A DNA stretch of 64,000 bases from Bacteroidales bacterium UBA4179 (GCA_002381125.1 DFUT01000039.1:1-64000); one strand, 5' to 3'. Shown: positions 35,566 through 45,545, numbered from the stretch's first letter. Notes: generated by a model from the letters alone, not told the origin. Numbers and translations are program-made.

Positions 35566-36348
35566 CTACTGTGAACATGTTTTTTGGAATTCCCATTTTT
35601 GAAGATGAGGAATGAAATCGTGAGCGGTCATGTCGATTTTCACGGGTACAATGGCTGCATATCCGTTTGCCAATGCCCATTCGTCGGTGTTGTGGTTGTC
35701 TCCTTCCCAATTTTCGAAGTTACCTGTCATTCGAAAAATTTCGCGCCCTGTTTCATCCTGCATTTTGTAGTATTCGTTCACCCATTTCCCTTGCGTTTGG
35801 GTAGTGATTTTTATGCCTTTTACTTCCCCTTCGGGGATGTTTACGTTCAGACAAACGCCTCTTGGCAACCCTTCCTCCAGTACTTTTATGGCTACTTTGC
35901 GCGCTATGCGGCAAGCCGTTGAGAAGTCGGGATTGCTTTGGTTGCTACATAGCGAAACCGCAACGGAGGGAACATTGAAGACGCACCCTTCGATGGCGGC
36001 ACCTACAGTGCCCGAATACAATACGCTGATTCCCGCATTCGATCCGTGGTTGATGCCCGAAATCACCAGATCGGGTTTCCTGTCGATAAACTCGTTCAAC
36101 GCCAGTTTCACGCAATCGACCGGAGTCCCGTTGCAGACATGCCACGGGATATTGTTTTTTTTCTTTACCAATTTGCTGTATAAAGGGGTATCCGATGTAA
36201 TGGCGCACGACATACCCGATCGAGGCCTGTCCGGCGCAAAAACAACAATATCTCCCAAGTCTTTTAGTGTTTCAACCAACGATGAAATGCCTTGGGCTTC
36301 ATATCCATCGTCGTTTGTTATCAAAATAAGTGGTCTTTTTTCGGCCAT
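35566..36348 (-). CDS. surE: 5'/3'-nucleotidase SurE
   Basis: SurE is a divalent-metal phosphatase acting on nucleoside monophosphates and sometimes short polyphosphate. The 260-aa protein has the metal motif LITNDDGYEAQGI (about 8-20), PDRPRSGMSCAIT (about 39-51), GTPVDCVK and SGINHGSNAG (about 95-104). Normal length. First gene of surE-lpxB-fetA-fetB with a TAnnTTTG box 25 bases upstream, divergent from the alkaline phosphatase gene. Confidence 0.96.
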   Translation of the reverse strand: MAEKRPLILITNDDGYEAQGISSLVETLKDLGDIVVFAPDRPRSGMSCAITSDTPLYSKLVKKKNNIPWHVCNGTPVDCVKLALNEFIDRKPDLVISGINHGSNAGISVLYSGTVGAAIEGCVFNVPSVAVSLCSNQSNPDFSTACRIARKVAIKVLEEGLPRGVCLNVNIPEGEVKGIKITTQTQGKWVNEYYKMQDETGREIFRMTGNFENWEGDNHNTDEWALANGYAAIVPVKIDMTAHDFIPHLQKWEFQKTCSQ

Positions 36349-36373
36349 TGTGTCTATAATTTTATGTGAGCCA

Positions 36374-36381
36374 CAAAATTA
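36374..36381 (-). promoter_or_regulatory. Predicted -7 box for the surE operon
   Basis: The minus strand reads TAATTTTG (TAnnTTTG), 25 bases before the surE ATG. No clear -33 element. Confidence 0.5.
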
Positions 36382-36527
36382 ACAAAATTCGTGCATTATT
36401 GCTTCTTTTCTCTTGTTACAAAATTGTTAAATCCGTAATTTTCATCAAAAAAGGTTTTCTCTTGAGCGTTTTTCACTTCAGGAAATAAATGAGGGGTTGT
36501 TTTGAATAATTATTGAATAGTTTCATG

Positions 36528-36563
36528 TTTGTTGGGAAAGGTATTTTAAAAGCATTATTTTTG
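36528..36563 (+). promoter_or_regulatory. Promoter of the alkaline phosphatase gene
   Basis: TATTTTTG (36556-36563) is a TAnnTTTG box. TTTG at 36528-36531 and TTG at 36532-36534 lie 24 and 21 bases upstream. It places the transcript start after 36563 and therefore supports the ATG at 36587. Confidence 0.55.
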
Positions 36564-36586
36564 TGGCACGCCAATTTATCGAAAAT

Positions 36587-38227
36587 ATGAAGAATATGAA
36601 AAAAACGGTATTGTTGTTTTATGTGTTGGTCTTTTCGGTCTTTGCTTTTGCACAGCAAGTAAGGCCGGTAAAGAACGTCATTGTCATGATCCCCGACGGA
36701 ACCTCCATCGGCGTATATTCTGCTGCGCGTTGGTACAAAATGTACAACAAACTCGGTGACGCGCTCAATGTTGATCCCTATATCACGGGAACGGTCACTA
36801 CCTTTTCGTCCAATGCCCCCATTGGCGACTCGGCTCCCACAAGTTCGGCCTATGCAACCGGAGTCCTTCAGCAATCGGGCAACGTGGCCATTCATCCCGA
36901 AGCCGATCCCGGAAAAGACATTTATCCCGTCGATACCTCGCGAACCTATCAACCCGCAGTGACCATTCTTGAAGCATCGCGCATAGAAAAAGCAAAGGCA
37001 ACGGGACTGGTGGTTACCTGCGAATTTCCCCATGCTACACCTGCCGATTTTTCGGCCCATTATTACAATCGGGGAAACTATAAAGCCATTGCGCCGCAAA
37101 TTGCCTATCAAAATCTCGATGTGATGTTCGGTGGAGGAACAAGCCTATTGACCGACGATATCCGGCAGCACTTCAACCATAACGGCACCACGTTGATCGA
37201 GAACGATAAACAGGCGCTGATGAATTATACGGGGAAGGGAAAGGTATGGGCGCTTTTCGGCGAAAAAGCACTTCCTTACGATTTGGACAGAAATCCCGAT
37301 GAAGTGCCATCGCTTGCCGAAATGACGGAAAAAGCATTGGAAATCTTGTCGAAACAGGAGAACGGCTTTTTTCTGATGGTAGAAGGCAGCCAGGTGGACT
37401 GGGCAGCCCACGCCAACGATCCGGTGGGCATCATTACCGAATTTCTTGCTTTTGATGAAGCAGTGGGAAAAGTGATGGATTTTGCCCGCAGTAATGGCGA
37501 GACAGCAGTGGTTGTTCTTGCCGATCACGGCAACGGTGGTTTCACTATCGGTTCTTCCCGTTGTAAGGGATACGATAAATTATCGCTTGCCGAATTGTTT
37601 TCCACCGTATCGCAATGCAAGCTCACCGCTTCGGGAATAGAAGCTGTCTTGGTAAACACTCCGCGCGAAAAACTGAAAGACGAATTCAAGAAATACACCG
37701 GTATTGACCTGACAGATAAAGAAGTGGAAATCCTGCTTTCTTCCAAAAATTACAAAGCGGGCGATTATACCCAAGTGAAGAACAGCAACAATATGCTGAA
37801 CAACATCGTGAATATTTTGAATTCCCGCATGTGTTTCGGATTCACAACTGGCGGACATACGGGCGAAGAGGTGCTGCTCTCGGCCTATCATCCTTTTGGG
37901 GATGTGCTCTGCGGGCATCTTCGCAATCTCGATGTAAATAAATACCTGGTCGAGGTGTCGGGATTGACCACACCGTTACAGGAACTCTCCGACCGCATTT
38001 TTGCCAAGCATACTGCTGTTTTTGTGGGAATGCGCTATACGATTGACAGCAGCGATCCCGATTTTCCCGTCCTGAAAGTGAAGAAAGGAAGAAACACGTT
38101 GGAGATAAAAGCTTTTTCGTCGGTTGGCAAATTGAACGGCAAGCCTTTCGATATCGGTTCGGTTGTGGTGTATATCGACAAAAACCATACATTTTATCTT
38201 CCGCAAGATCTTGCCAAGAAGCTGTAA
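36587..38227 (+). CDS. Alkaline phosphatase (PhoA superfamily)
   Basis: This exported alkaline phosphatase of 546 aa starts at MKNMKKTVLL (the frame is open from 36563, but that would begin within the promoter box). A signal peptide ends near FAFAQQ (about 23). Metal and active-site blocks are MIPDGTSIG (about 36-44), GDSAPTSSAYATG with the nucleophilic Ser, VEGSQVDWAAHAND, VLADHGNGG, and TGGHTGEEV. It releases phosphate from periplasmic phosphomonoesters. It stands alone between surE (divergent) and tRNA-Lys. No Pho box-like repeats were recognised. Confidence 0.93.
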   Translation: MKNMKKTVLLFYVLVFSVFAFAQQVRPVKNVIVMIPDGTSIGVYSAARWYKMYNKLGDALNVDPYITGTVTTFSSNAPIGDSAPTSSAYATGVLQQSGNVAIHPEADPGKDIYPVDTSRTYQPAVTILEASRIEKAKATGLVVTCEFPHATPADFSAHYYNRGNYKAIAPQIAYQNLDVMFGGGTSLLTDDIRQHFNHNGTTLIENDKQALMNYTGKGKVWALFGEKALPYDLDRNPDEVPSLAEMTEKALEILSKQENGFFLMVEGSQVDWAAHANDPVGIITEFLAFDEAVGKVMDFARSNGETAVVVLADHGNGGFTIGSSRCKGYDKLSLAELFSTVSQCKLTASGIEAVLVNTPREKLKDEFKKYTGIDLTDKEVEILLSSKNYKAGDYTQVKNSNNMLNNIVNILNSRMCFGFTTGGHTGEEVLLSAYHPFGDVLCGHLRNLDVNKYLVEVSGLTTPLQELSDRIFAKHTAVFVGMRYTIDSSDPDFPVLKVKKGRNTLEIKAFSSVGKLNGKPFDIGSVVVYIDKNHTFYLPQDLAKKL

Positions 38228-38310
38228 TTTCGAAGGAGAATTTATCTTATTTTCATGTAATCCCTGATAATAGATTGGCATAGGCTTAGATCAAAAAACT
38301 TGCTTTTGTG

Positions 38311-38341
38311 TTGAAATATGAAAAATAAAAACGTATCTTTG
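38311..38341 (+). promoter_or_regulatory. Promoter of tRNA-Lys
   Basis: TTG (38311-38313) and TATCTTTG (38334-38341) with a 20-base spacer form the standard Bacteroidetes layout, 20 bases before the tRNA. Confidence 0.75.
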
Positions 38342-38361
38342 CACAGCCAAAAACAAAGAGC

Positions 38362-38434
38362 GACTCCGTAGCTCAGTTGGTAGAGCAATTGACTCTTAAT
38401 CAATGGGCCGAGGGTTCGAGTCCCTCCGGGGTCA
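38362..38434 (+). tRNA. tRNA-Lys (anticodon CTT)
   Basis: The 73-base cloverleaf has acceptor GACTCCG pairing with CGGGGTC (one G-U), discriminator A, D-arm GCTCAGTTGGTAGAGC, anticodon stem ATTGA/TCAAT with loop CTCTTAA giving anticodon CTT, and T-arm GAGGGTTCGAGTCCCTC. CCA is not encoded. It has its own promoter and a terminator 13 bases downstream, so it is monocistronic. Confidence 0.95.
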
Positions 38435-38446
38435 CGTCGAAAATCA

Positions 38447-38482
38447 AACACTTGCAACAATCACCTTGCAGGTGTTTTTTCT
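38447..38482 (+). terminator. Terminator of tRNA-Lys
   Basis: AACACTTGCAA (38447-38457) pairs with TTGCAGGTGTT (38466-38476) through one G-U, followed by a T-rich run. Confidence 0.75.
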
Positions 38483-38553
38483 TTTGTAAAACATTCGCCG
38501 ATTAAGCGCGTCTTTTTATCGGATTAAAAAGATTCGTTTCAGGGATAACCTTG

Positions 38554-38606
38554 TGTCGTCCTGATTTTTGGTTACATTTACTGTAAACTTATTTCAGGAC
38601 AAGACA
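38554..38606. repeat. Nested inverted repeat in the tRNA-Lys/transglycosylase gap
   Basis: TCCTGA (38559-38564) faces TCAGGA (38594-38599), flanked by TGTC and GACA, with an inner TTACA/TGTAA pair. It lies in the 272-base stretch between tRNA-Lys and the lytic transglycosylase gene. There is no T-run, so it does not look like a terminator. Confidence 0.4.
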
Positions 38607-38653
38607 TAGGGTCATATTCTCTTTTACAGGGATAAAAATACGAATTTTTTATG

Positions 38654-38661
38654 TATATTTG
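38654..38661 (+). promoter_or_regulatory. Predicted -7 box for the transglycosylase-uvrA unit
   Basis: TATATTTG matches TAnnTTTG, 45 bases before the ATG at 38707. It overlaps the alternative upstream start at 38659 and argues against it. Confidence 0.5.
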
Positions 38662-38706
38662 ATTCTTCAAAAAGAAAATATACACGAAAATATACGCGAA
38701 ACAGAA

Positions 38707-39684
38707 ATGAAAAAATCTACTCTCCTTGTCTGGATGCATGTGTTTCTCATCGTTGTCGTGATTGCCTCGGTGTGGCTGATAGCGGGAAATGATGTCGAAA
38801 AAGCGGCGGTCGAGAAACCTTATGTGCTTTCCATGACTGCTTCGGTGGATATCCCGGACGAGATGACTTTTGCGGGTGAAAAAATCGTTTTCGACCGGTA
38901 CGATTTGCGGGAGCGCATGGACAGGGAACTGAACAGTTTCACCTATTTCCATTCCACCACGCTTTTGCTTTTCAAGCGGGCAAACCGCATTTTCCCCATT
39001 ATCGAACCCATCCTCAAACGTGAGGGTATCCCCGATGATATGAAATACCTTGCGGTGATCGAAAGCAGTCTCGATCATCGGGCGACTTCTCCCGCGCGTG
39101 CGATCGGCCTTTGGCAATTTATTGCAAGTACGGCCAGGCTTAACGGACTGGAGGTTTCTTCCGAAGTGGACGAACGGTATCATATCGAAAAATCGACCGA
39201 GGCTGCTTGCCGTTATCTGAAAAATGCTCGTCGTGAATACGGATCGTGGACGGCAGCCGCATTATCGTATAACGGCGGAAGGGCAAGGATCACCAACGAA
39301 TTGCGAAATCAGCGAGTAGAAAATGCCCTGGATATGTGGCTTATGGATGAAACCATGCGGTATTATTTTCGTATGTTGGCCATCAAGCTTGTTTTTGAAA
39401 ATCCGCGTCGGTATGGATTTGTCATCCGTCCGCATCAGTTGTATAAACCCATGGAATTTAAGGAGGTGCGGGTATCGGGATCGATCCCCAATTTAGTTGC
39501 GTTTGCCCGGCAAAACGGCATCACCTATGCACAACTGAAAGATTTCAACTCGTGGTTGCGCAGCGACAAACTCACCAACAAAACAGGCAAGACGTACGCC
39601 ATCCTCATTCCCAAGCAGGAGAGCCTTTATTATCGCAAAGGAGAAAAAATAAAAGTCCACGACAAACGTTGGGTCATAGAGTAA
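38707..39684 (+). CDS. Lytic transglycosylase, Slt/MltD-like
   Basis: This 325-aa protein cleaves murein glycan strands. It starts at MKKSTLLVWMHV with an N-terminal membrane anchor or signal (about 6-24). The catalytic SLT domain has VIESSLDHRATSPARAIGLWQF (catalytic Glu about 119), and LSYNGG. A C-terminal region (from about 255: VRVSGSIPNLVAFARQNGITYAQLKDFN) resembles a LysM-like or MltD-type tail. The start is set by the TAnnTTTG box at 38654-38661. uvrA follows after 50 bases on the same strand and may be co-transcribed. Confidence 0.88.
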   Translation: MKKSTLLVWMHVFLIVVVIASVWLIAGNDVEKAAVEKPYVLSMTASVDIPDEMTFAGEKIVFDRYDLRERMDRELNSFTYFHSTTLLLFKRANRIFPIIEPILKREGIPDDMKYLAVIESSLDHRATSPARAIGLWQFIASTARLNGLEVSSEVDERYHIEKSTEAACRYLKNARREYGSWTAAALSYNGGRARITNELRNQRVENALDMWLMDETMRYYFRMLAIKLVFENPRRYGFVIRPHQLYKPMEFKEVRVSGSIPNLVAFARQNGITYAQLKDFNSWLRSDKLTNKTGKTYAILIPKQESLYYRKGEKIKVHDKRWVIE

Positions 39685-39734
39685 GGCCGGGTTGTGGAAT
39701 AGAGGTGGAGGAGAGTGGGACAAATTAACAGGTT

Positions 39735-42566
39735 ATGAATGAGGAAACAGAGTACATTAATGTATACGGTGCCCGTGTACATAATCTAAAAAATATAGAT
39801 GTAAAAATTCCGCGCGATGCGCTTACGGTGATCACCGGCTTGAGCGGGAGCGGAAAATCGTCATTGGCTTTCGACACACTCTATGCCGAAGGTCAGCGTC
39901 GTTATATCGAAACCTTTTCGGCTTATGCGCGGGGTTTTTTGGGAAAGATCGAGCGTCCCGATGTGGATAAGATCACCGGATTGAGCCCCGTGATTGCCAT
40001 TGAGCAAAAAACGACCAACAAGAATCCGCGTTCGACCGTAGGTACTACTACGGAAGTATATGATTTTCTTCGTCTGCTTTTTGCGCGTGCAGGAGAAGCC
40101 TATTCGTACCTCACGGGCGAGAAGATGGTGAAATATACCGAAGAGCAGATTCTCGAGCTCATTCTGCAAAAGTATGCCCAAAAGAAAATTTATATCCTGG
40201 CGCCGGTAGTTCGCAACCGCAAAGGGCATTACAAGGAACTTTTCGAGCAGATTCGCAAGAAGGGTTACCTCCATGTGCGGGTCGATGGCGAGATTAAGGA
40301 GATTCTTCCCGGTATGCGGGTAGACCGATACAAGAACCACGATATCGAGATACTGATCGATAAACTGGTGGTCTCCGACAAATTTGCCGATCAGTTGAGA
40401 GCCTCTGTACGCACGGCAATGAAGCAAGGAAAGGGGCTGATACTGATTCAGGATGTCGAAACCGGTGAAGTGCGCTATTACAGTCGAGAGCTCATGTGTC
40501 CGACTACCGGATTGTCGTACAGCGAGCCTGCACCACACAATTTTTCGTTCAACTCGCCCCAAGGCGCTTGTCCACGGTGCAAGGGCTTGGGGACGGTAGA
40601 CCGGATCGATATGGAAAAAGTGATCCCCAACCCCGATTTGAGCATTGCCGCAGGAGGAATCGCACCGTTGGGGAAGGAACGAAGCAGCCTGATTTTTTGG
40701 CAAATTGCCGCTATTTGCGAGAAATATGGGGTTACGCTGAAAACACCCATCAAAGATATTCCGCAAGAAACCATCGATGAAATTATGTATGGTACTAATG
40801 AACGGTTGAAAATCAAAAACAAAGCGCTGGGCTATTCCAATTATTTGGTTACCTACGAAGGAGTGGCAAAATACCTCGAGATGCAGCAGGACGATGATGC
40901 TTCTGCCACGGCCCGGAAATGGGCAGGACAGTTTATCACCACGACTGTTTGTCCCGAATGTCACGGGCAGCGATTAAACAAGGAAGCGCTGCATTATCGG
41001 ATAAACGGGAAAAACATTGCCGAACTTGCCGAAATGGACATCCGCCGGCTGTATGATTGGATGGACGATTTGGATCATCACCTGTCGGAGAAGCAACGCA
41101 TCATTGCCGGGGAAATCCGGAAAGAAATTCTTTCGCGCTTGCAGTTTCTCTTGGACGTCGGGTTGGGTTATCTGTCGCTTTCCCGCGCTTCGGCCTCGCT
41201 TTCAGGGGGTGAGAGTCAGCGCATACGGTTGGCAACACAGCTGGGCTCGCAGCTGGTAAACGTGCTGTATATTTTGGATGAACCCAGCATCGGGCTTCAT
41301 CAGCGCGACAATCACCGGCTCATCGATTCGTTGAAAAAATTGCGTGATTCCGGCAATTCGATTATTGTGGTGGAACACGATAAGGATATGATGCTTGCAT
41401 CGGATTATATTGTGGATATGGGTCCGTTTGCAGGACGCAAAGGTGGGGAAGTGGTATTTGAGGGGAGTCCTAAGGAAATGATTGCCAAAAACACCCTTAC
41501 CTCAAACTACCTGAACGGGAAGCTGAAAATTGCCGTTCCCGAAAAACGACGGAAAGGGAACGGGAAAGAATTGATTATTGAAGGGGCAACCGGCAACAAC
41601 CTGAAAAATGTGACCGTGAAATTTCCGTTGGGGACGTTTATTTGTGTAACCGGCGTTTCGGGAAGCGGAAAATCGACCCTCATCAACGAAACGCTGCAAC
41701 CCATTTTAAGTCAAAAGCTTTACCGTTCGCTCAACGATCCGTTGCCTTACAAAGCTGTTTATGGAACAGAACATGTGGATAAAGTGGTAACCGTGGATCA
41801 ATCTCCTATCGGACGTACACCGCGTTCAAATCCGGCAACCTATACGGGCGTTTTCAACGATATTCGTGCCTTGTTTGCCGAGATGCCCGAAGCAAAAGTG
41901 CGCGGCTACAAACCCGGCCGCTTCTCGTTCAATGTAAAAGGCGGACGTTGCGAAGCGTGTGGCGGCAACGGATACAAAACCATCGAGATGAATTTTCTGC
42001 CCGATGTGATGGTTCCTTGTGAAGTATGTCACGGAAAGCGGTATAACCGCGAAACATTGGAGGTGCGGTTCAAGGGAAAATCCATTGCCGATGTGTTGGA
42101 CATGACCATTAATGCGGCGGTGGAGTTTTTCGAAAATGTTCCTGCCGTCCTTCGCAAAATCGAAGTGTTGCAGGAGGTAGGGTTGGGTTACATCAAACTC
42201 GGTCAGTCTTCCACCCTGTTGTCGGGAGGAGAAAGTCAGCGGGTGAAACTGGCCGCCGAGCTTGCCCGCATCGACACAGGCAACACGCTTTATGTGCTCG
42301 ACGAACCTACCACAGGGTTGCATTTCGAGGATATCCGGGTATTGTTGTCGGTACTCAACAAGCTGGTCGACAAGGGTAATACCGTGATTGTCATCGAGCA
42401 TAATCTCGATGTGATTAAATGTGCCGATTATATTATCGATCTCGGACCCGAAGGCGGAGAAAAAGGGGGATACATTATGGTTGCGGGTACTCCCGAACAG
42501 ATTTGCAAAAACTCCGAAAGTTATACGGCACGATATCTCCGAAAAGAGTTGCACTTATCGTCGTGA
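39735..42566 (+). CDS. uvrA: Excinuclease ABC subunit A
   Basis: UvrA is the damage-recognition ATPase of nucleotide excision repair. The 943-aa protein has two ABC modules: Walker [10 protein letters not shown] (about 36-44) and GVSGSGKST (about 642-650), signature motifs [11 protein letters not shown] and [11 protein letters not shown], and Walker [13 protein letters not shown] and [12 protein letters not shown]. Both zinc fingers are intact (CPRCKGLG block; CEACGGNG with CEVCHGKRY). Full length. uvrB is not in the window. No LexA-like site was recognised upstream. Confidence 0.97.
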   Translation: MNEETEYINVYGARVHNLKNIDVKIPRDALTVITGLSGSGKSSLAFDTLYAEGQRRYIETFSAYARGFLGKIERPDVDKITGLSPVIAIEQKTTNKNPRSTVGTTTEVYDFLRLLFARAGEAYSYLTGEKMVKYTEEQILELILQKYAQKKIYILAPVVRNRKGHYKELFEQIRKKGYLHVRVDGEIKEILPGMRVDRYKNHDIEILIDKLVVSDKFADQLRASVRTAMKQGKGLILIQDVETGEVRYYSRELMCPTTGLSYSEPAPHNFSFNSPQGACPRCKGLGTVDRIDMEKVIPNPDLSIAAGGIAPLGKERSSLIFWQIAAICEKYGVTLKTPIKDIPQETIDEIMYGTNERLKIKNKALGYSNYLVTYEGVAKYLEMQQDDDASATARKWAGQFITTTVCPECHGQRLNKEALHYRINGKNIAELAEMDIRRLYDWMDDLDHHLSEKQRIIAGEIRKEILSRLQFLLDVGLGYLSLSRASASLSGGESQRIRLATQLGSQLVNVLYILDEPSIGLHQRDNHRLIDSLKKLRDSGNSIIVVEHDKDMMLASDYIVDMGPFAGRKGGEVVFEGSPKEMIAKNTLTSNYLNGKLKIAVPEKRRKGNGKELIIEGATGNNLKNVTVKFPLGTFICVTGVSGSGKSTLINETLQPILSQKLYRSLNDPLPYKAVYGTEHVDKVVTVDQSPIGRTPRSNPATYTGVFNDIRALFAEMPEAKVRGYKPGRFSFNVKGGRCEACGGNGYKTIEMNFLPDVMVPCEVCHGKRYNRETLEVRFKGKSIADVLDMTINAAVEFFENVPAVLRKIEVLQEVGLGYIKLGQSSTLLSGGESQRVKLAAELARIDTGNTLYVLDEPTTGLHFEDIRVLLSVLNKLVDKGNTVIVIEHNLDVIKCADYIIDLGPEGGEKGGYIMVAGTPEQICKNSESYTARYLRKELHLSS

Positions 42567-42699
42567 AAAAGTTAAAAATGAGAATTTAATGAACATTTAT
42601 TCGCTCTCTTCGTTTATTTGACAGAAGCGTTACATACGATATAAAGTGGAATAATTATAAATTAGAAACGAAAATCGGAATAAAAAATAGTTGAGCAAT

Positions 42700-43200
42700 A
42701 TGGCAAGCATAACATTTAAAGGACAACCTATCCACACGTGTGGAGAGCTGCCGAAAGTAGGTGAAGAAGCTCCCGATTTTACCGTGGTGAAGTCCGATTT
42801 ATCGGAAGCAAAGCTATCCGATTTCAGAGGTAAATATGTGGTATTAAATATCTTCCCGAGTTTAGATACCGGTGTATGTGCTGCATCGGTTCGCCGTTTC
42901 AATAAGGAAGCCGCAGGAATGAAAAATGCGGTTGTTTTATGCATTTCGGCTGATCTTCCTTTTGCGGCAAGCCGATTCTGCAGTACCGAAGGTATCGAAA
43001 ACGTTATTACGTTGTCCACATTCCGCAATTCGTCTTTTGGAGAACAATATGGACTTACGATAGTCGATGGTCCCATGAAAGGATTATTGGCACGTGCCGT
43101 AATCGTTGTAAACCCGGAAGGTAAAATCGTATATAAGGAACTGGTTCCTGAGATTGCACAGGAGCCGGATTATAATTCTGCAATCAACTCGATAGTGTAG
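42700..43200 (+). CDS. tpx: Thiol peroxidase (Tpx-type peroxiredoxin)
   Basis: This atypical 2-Cys peroxiredoxin reduces hydrogen and organic peroxides using thioredoxin. The 166-aa protein starts at the ATG of MASITFKGQP. A TTG three codons upstream is less likely. Peroxidatic Cys60 lies in PSLDTGVCAASVR and resolving Cys94 in ASRFCSTEG, as in E. coli Tpx. It is monocistronic, followed by a strong terminator. trxB at 55.6 kb could supply reducing power via thioredoxin. Confidence 0.95.
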   Translation: MASITFKGQPIHTCGELPKVGEEAPDFTVVKSDLSEAKLSDFRGKYVVLNIFPSLDTGVCAASVRRFNKEAAGMKNAVVLCISADLPFAASRFCSTEGIENVITLSTFRNSSFGEQYGLTIVDGPMKGLLARAVIVVNPEGKIVYKELVPEIAQEPDYNSAINSIV

Positions 43201-43229
43201 TTTGTTTCATGAAGATTGTGTTAACAGGG

Positions 43230-43268
43230 AAAGTCTGCGAAGGGATTCGCGGACTTTTCGCTTTTTTT
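43230..43268 (+). terminator. Rho-independent terminator after tpx
   Basis: AAAGTCTGCGAA (43230-43241), loop GGGA, and TTCGCGGACTTT (43246-43257) form a 12-bp stem with one G-U, followed by T-rich sequence. Confidence 0.85.
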
Positions 43269-43345
43269 CTCCCCGGGAGTAGGCTATTTTGTTTATTTTC
43301 CGGTTACCCGCAACATGCCGAGGGAAGGCGAAATGACAAAAACAG

Positions 43346-45430
43346 TTATTGCATCCGTTTGATGATGCTGTACGATTCCACAATGCCCAATTCGCCGGCT
43401 TTACGCAAATCGTCGAGTCCTGCCGTTGATTCGCCGATGGAAAGCCGCGCCAGTCCGCGATTGAAATAAGCCTCGGCAAAATTGGGTTCGCGCTTGATGG
43501 CTTCGGTATAATCGTTGATAGCTGCCCGGTAATCTTTTTCTATCGTATAAATCTCTGCCCGGTTGTAATAGGCATAGAAAAAGTCGGGGTCGAGTTGGAG
43601 TATTTTTTCGTAATCCTTGAGGATGGCATCATAACCGATGATTTCTTTAGAAACCTCGGGCACCTTCGGTAGGTTTTGACCGGTAAATTTTTCGTTGCGC
43701 GAAGGGAGTTTTATTTTCAACGGAGAATCGCCACCTTTCAGACCATCTTGCTGTTGAGCCATTGCGTCCACTTCCATTTGTTTACTTCGGATGACAGCAC
43801 GGGCAAAATAGGCAATCGTCATGTCGGGTTTCAGCGAAATGGTTGTGTTGATGTCCTGCAACGCGTTGGCATAATCCTGTACCAGCATGTAATCCAATCC
43901 CCGCCCGAAATACAGCATAGCATTATTCGGCTCATTATCGATCTGCTTCGAATAGTTGTTGATGGAGCGAAAATGGGTTTGAATCTGCAATTCGTTTAAT
44001 CCTGCCTCATTGTTGGTAATTCTCAGTTTCCACGCCAATCCCGATTCATGGTTTACTTTATCCAGTTCCTTCAGGAAGTAAACAGGGCGTTGCACTTCAT
44101 AAGGCTTTTCGTAGTAAGTGAGCACAAATTTGGGTTGAAGTTCAACCCGTGCATTAATGTTTTGCACCTTACCTCTGCTTCTGTTTCGATAATTGGATTT
44201 CTGTTCCGTTTCTTTATCGGCAACCACCAACATATTGAACTTTTCGATATCGTTGTCCGTTGTTTCACGGGTTTCTTTGGGTTGGGTGTTTTCGTTGAGT
44301 TTTGCAGGATTGGTTTCGTTCTCCGATTTTTTACCGAATTCCGCCTCTTCGTTTCTTGCCAGATAGAAATCTTTTTCCGCACCGGCCAAATCGCCCATCT
44401 TGCGTTTCAACTCCGACCGCATGTAGTAGCCCTGAAAGAAATCGGGATGTTCCCTGAGCACCACATTCAAATCGGCCAGTGCCCCCTCGTAGTTGTTGAT
44501 CTCGTTGTTGAGCAATGCCCTGTTGAGATAAGCAATGGTATTGCCGGGTTCCAGTTCGAGCACTTTGTCGAAATCTTCGATAGCGCGGTTGTTATCGCCC
44601 ACTTGCGCACGCAACAGTCCCCGGTTGAATCTGGCTATCAGGTTGTTGGCATCCATTTCGAGCACCCTGTCGTAGTCAGCCATTGCCCCCCGCAGATCGT
44701 TCAGGTTGTATTTCACCAACCCGCGGTTAATGTAATTTCCTTCGAAATAGGGGTCCAGTCGTATGGCTTCGTCCAAATCGGCAAGCGCTTTGTTGTATTC
44801 TTTCAATTGATAATGCAGTAGTCCTCTTGCTGCAAACGATTGCGAAGTATAGGGATCGATTTCGATGGCTTTGTCGTAATCGGCAAGAGCAAGGGTGGTG
44901 TCTTTTTGTTCGAGATGCATTTGTGCGCGAGCCAGGTAGCCGGGAACATAGTCGGGAAACAAATGAATCAATTCGTCGAAATATTTTTCGGCTTCCTTAT
45001 ACCGTTTCATTTGCATTTGCACAATCCCCATATTCACCAGTGTCAGTTTGTCTTCCGGGAAAAACTCGAGACTTCTCGTGTAATCTTCCGCTGCTTCGGC
45101 AAATTTTTCCCGGTTCTGACGGGCAGCGGCACGCAGTTGATATGCCGCCATCCAATAAGGATTACGTTCGAGGCACAGTGTGCAGTCGTCTTCTGCCCCC
45201 TTGAAATCGTCGAGCATAAACTTGGCCAATCCCCGGTAATAATAGGGGTCGGCCAGGTAGGGCTTGGCACTGATTACCTGGTTGAAATATTGTATGGCGA
45301 GTACATAATCTTCAAAATAAAGGGCGTTTCGCCCTATCATCATCACCCTGTCGGTATTCACCTGAGCCGGAAGCGACAGAGAACCCAATAAAATAAGAAA
45401 AGCAAGTATGTTTTTTTTCATTGATTGCAA
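43346..45430 (-). CDS. Exported tetratricopeptide-repeat protein
   Basis: This 694-aa protein has a signal peptide (about 1-22, ending in LPAQ; Met4 is an alternative start) and two blocks of TPR repeats: about ten from residue 25 to 360, and about four or five from 470 to the C-terminus. A Lys/Asn/Glu-rich linker without repeats (about 365-460) separates them. Typical repeat lines are NPYWMAAYQLRAAARQNREKF and DPYFEGNYINRGLVKYNLND. It is periplasmic or outer-membrane-associated and should be a protein-protein scaffold. It lies 115 bases downstream of the usher-like gene with its own TAnnTTTG box, so membership of the pilus-like system is possible but not shown. Confidence 0.85.
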   Translation of the reverse strand: MQSMKKNILAFLILLGSLSLPAQVNTDRVMMIGRNALYFEDYVLAIQYFNQVISAKPYLADPYYYRGLAKFMLDDFKGAEDDCTLCLERNPYWMAAYQLRAAARQNREKFAEAAEDYTRSLEFFPEDKLTLVNMGIVQMQMKRYKEAEKYFDELIHLFPDYVPGYLARAQMHLEQKDTTLALADYDKAIEIDPYTSQSFAARGLLHYQLKEYNKALADLDEAIRLDPYFEGNYINRGLVKYNLNDLRGAMADYDRVLEMDANNLIARFNRGLLRAQVGDNNRAIEDFDKVLELEPGNTIAYLNRALLNNEINNYEGALADLNVVLREHPDFFQGYYMRSELKRKMGDLAGAEKDFYLARNEEAEFGKKSENETNPAKLNENTQPKETRETTDNDIEKFNMLVVADKETEQKSNYRNRSRGKVQNINARVELQPKFVLTYYEKPYEVQRPVYFLKELDKVNHESGLAWKLRITNNEAGLNELQIQTHFRSINNYSKQIDNEPNNAMLYFGRGLDYMLVQDYANALQDINTTISLKPDMTIAYFARAVIRSKQMEVDAMAQQQDGLKGGDSPLKIKLPSRNEKFTGQNLPKVPEVSKEIIGYDAILKDYEKILQLDPDFFYAYYNRAEIYTIEKDYRAAINDYTEAIKREPNFAEAYFNRGLARLSIGESTAGLDDLRKAGELGIVESYSIIKRMQ

Positions 45431-45469
45431 ATTGTCTTTCCTTCAAAAAAATGACCTTGTTTTATTTTT

Positions 45470-45477
45470 CAAAGATA
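45470..45477 (-). promoter_or_regulatory. Predicted -7 box for the TPR gene
   Basis: The minus strand reads TATCTTTG, 39 bases before the start at 45430, in the gap after the usher-like gene. Confidence 0.5.
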
Positions 45478-45545
45478 CAAAACGTATTCGTTTAATAGAT
45501 AATTTTCAGGCGGATTAGTTTAAAATGCTCGACCTTTTTTTAATT

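Noticed and set aside
39861..40964. 367-codon open frame antisense to uvrA
   Set aside because: It is fully covered by conserved uvrA sequence, with no start context and no recognisable domain.
43346..45430. Repeats in the TPR gene as a CRISPR or DNA-level repeat array
   Set aside because: The repetition is at protein level (34-residue TPR units). The DNA units are not near-identical and there are no spacers.
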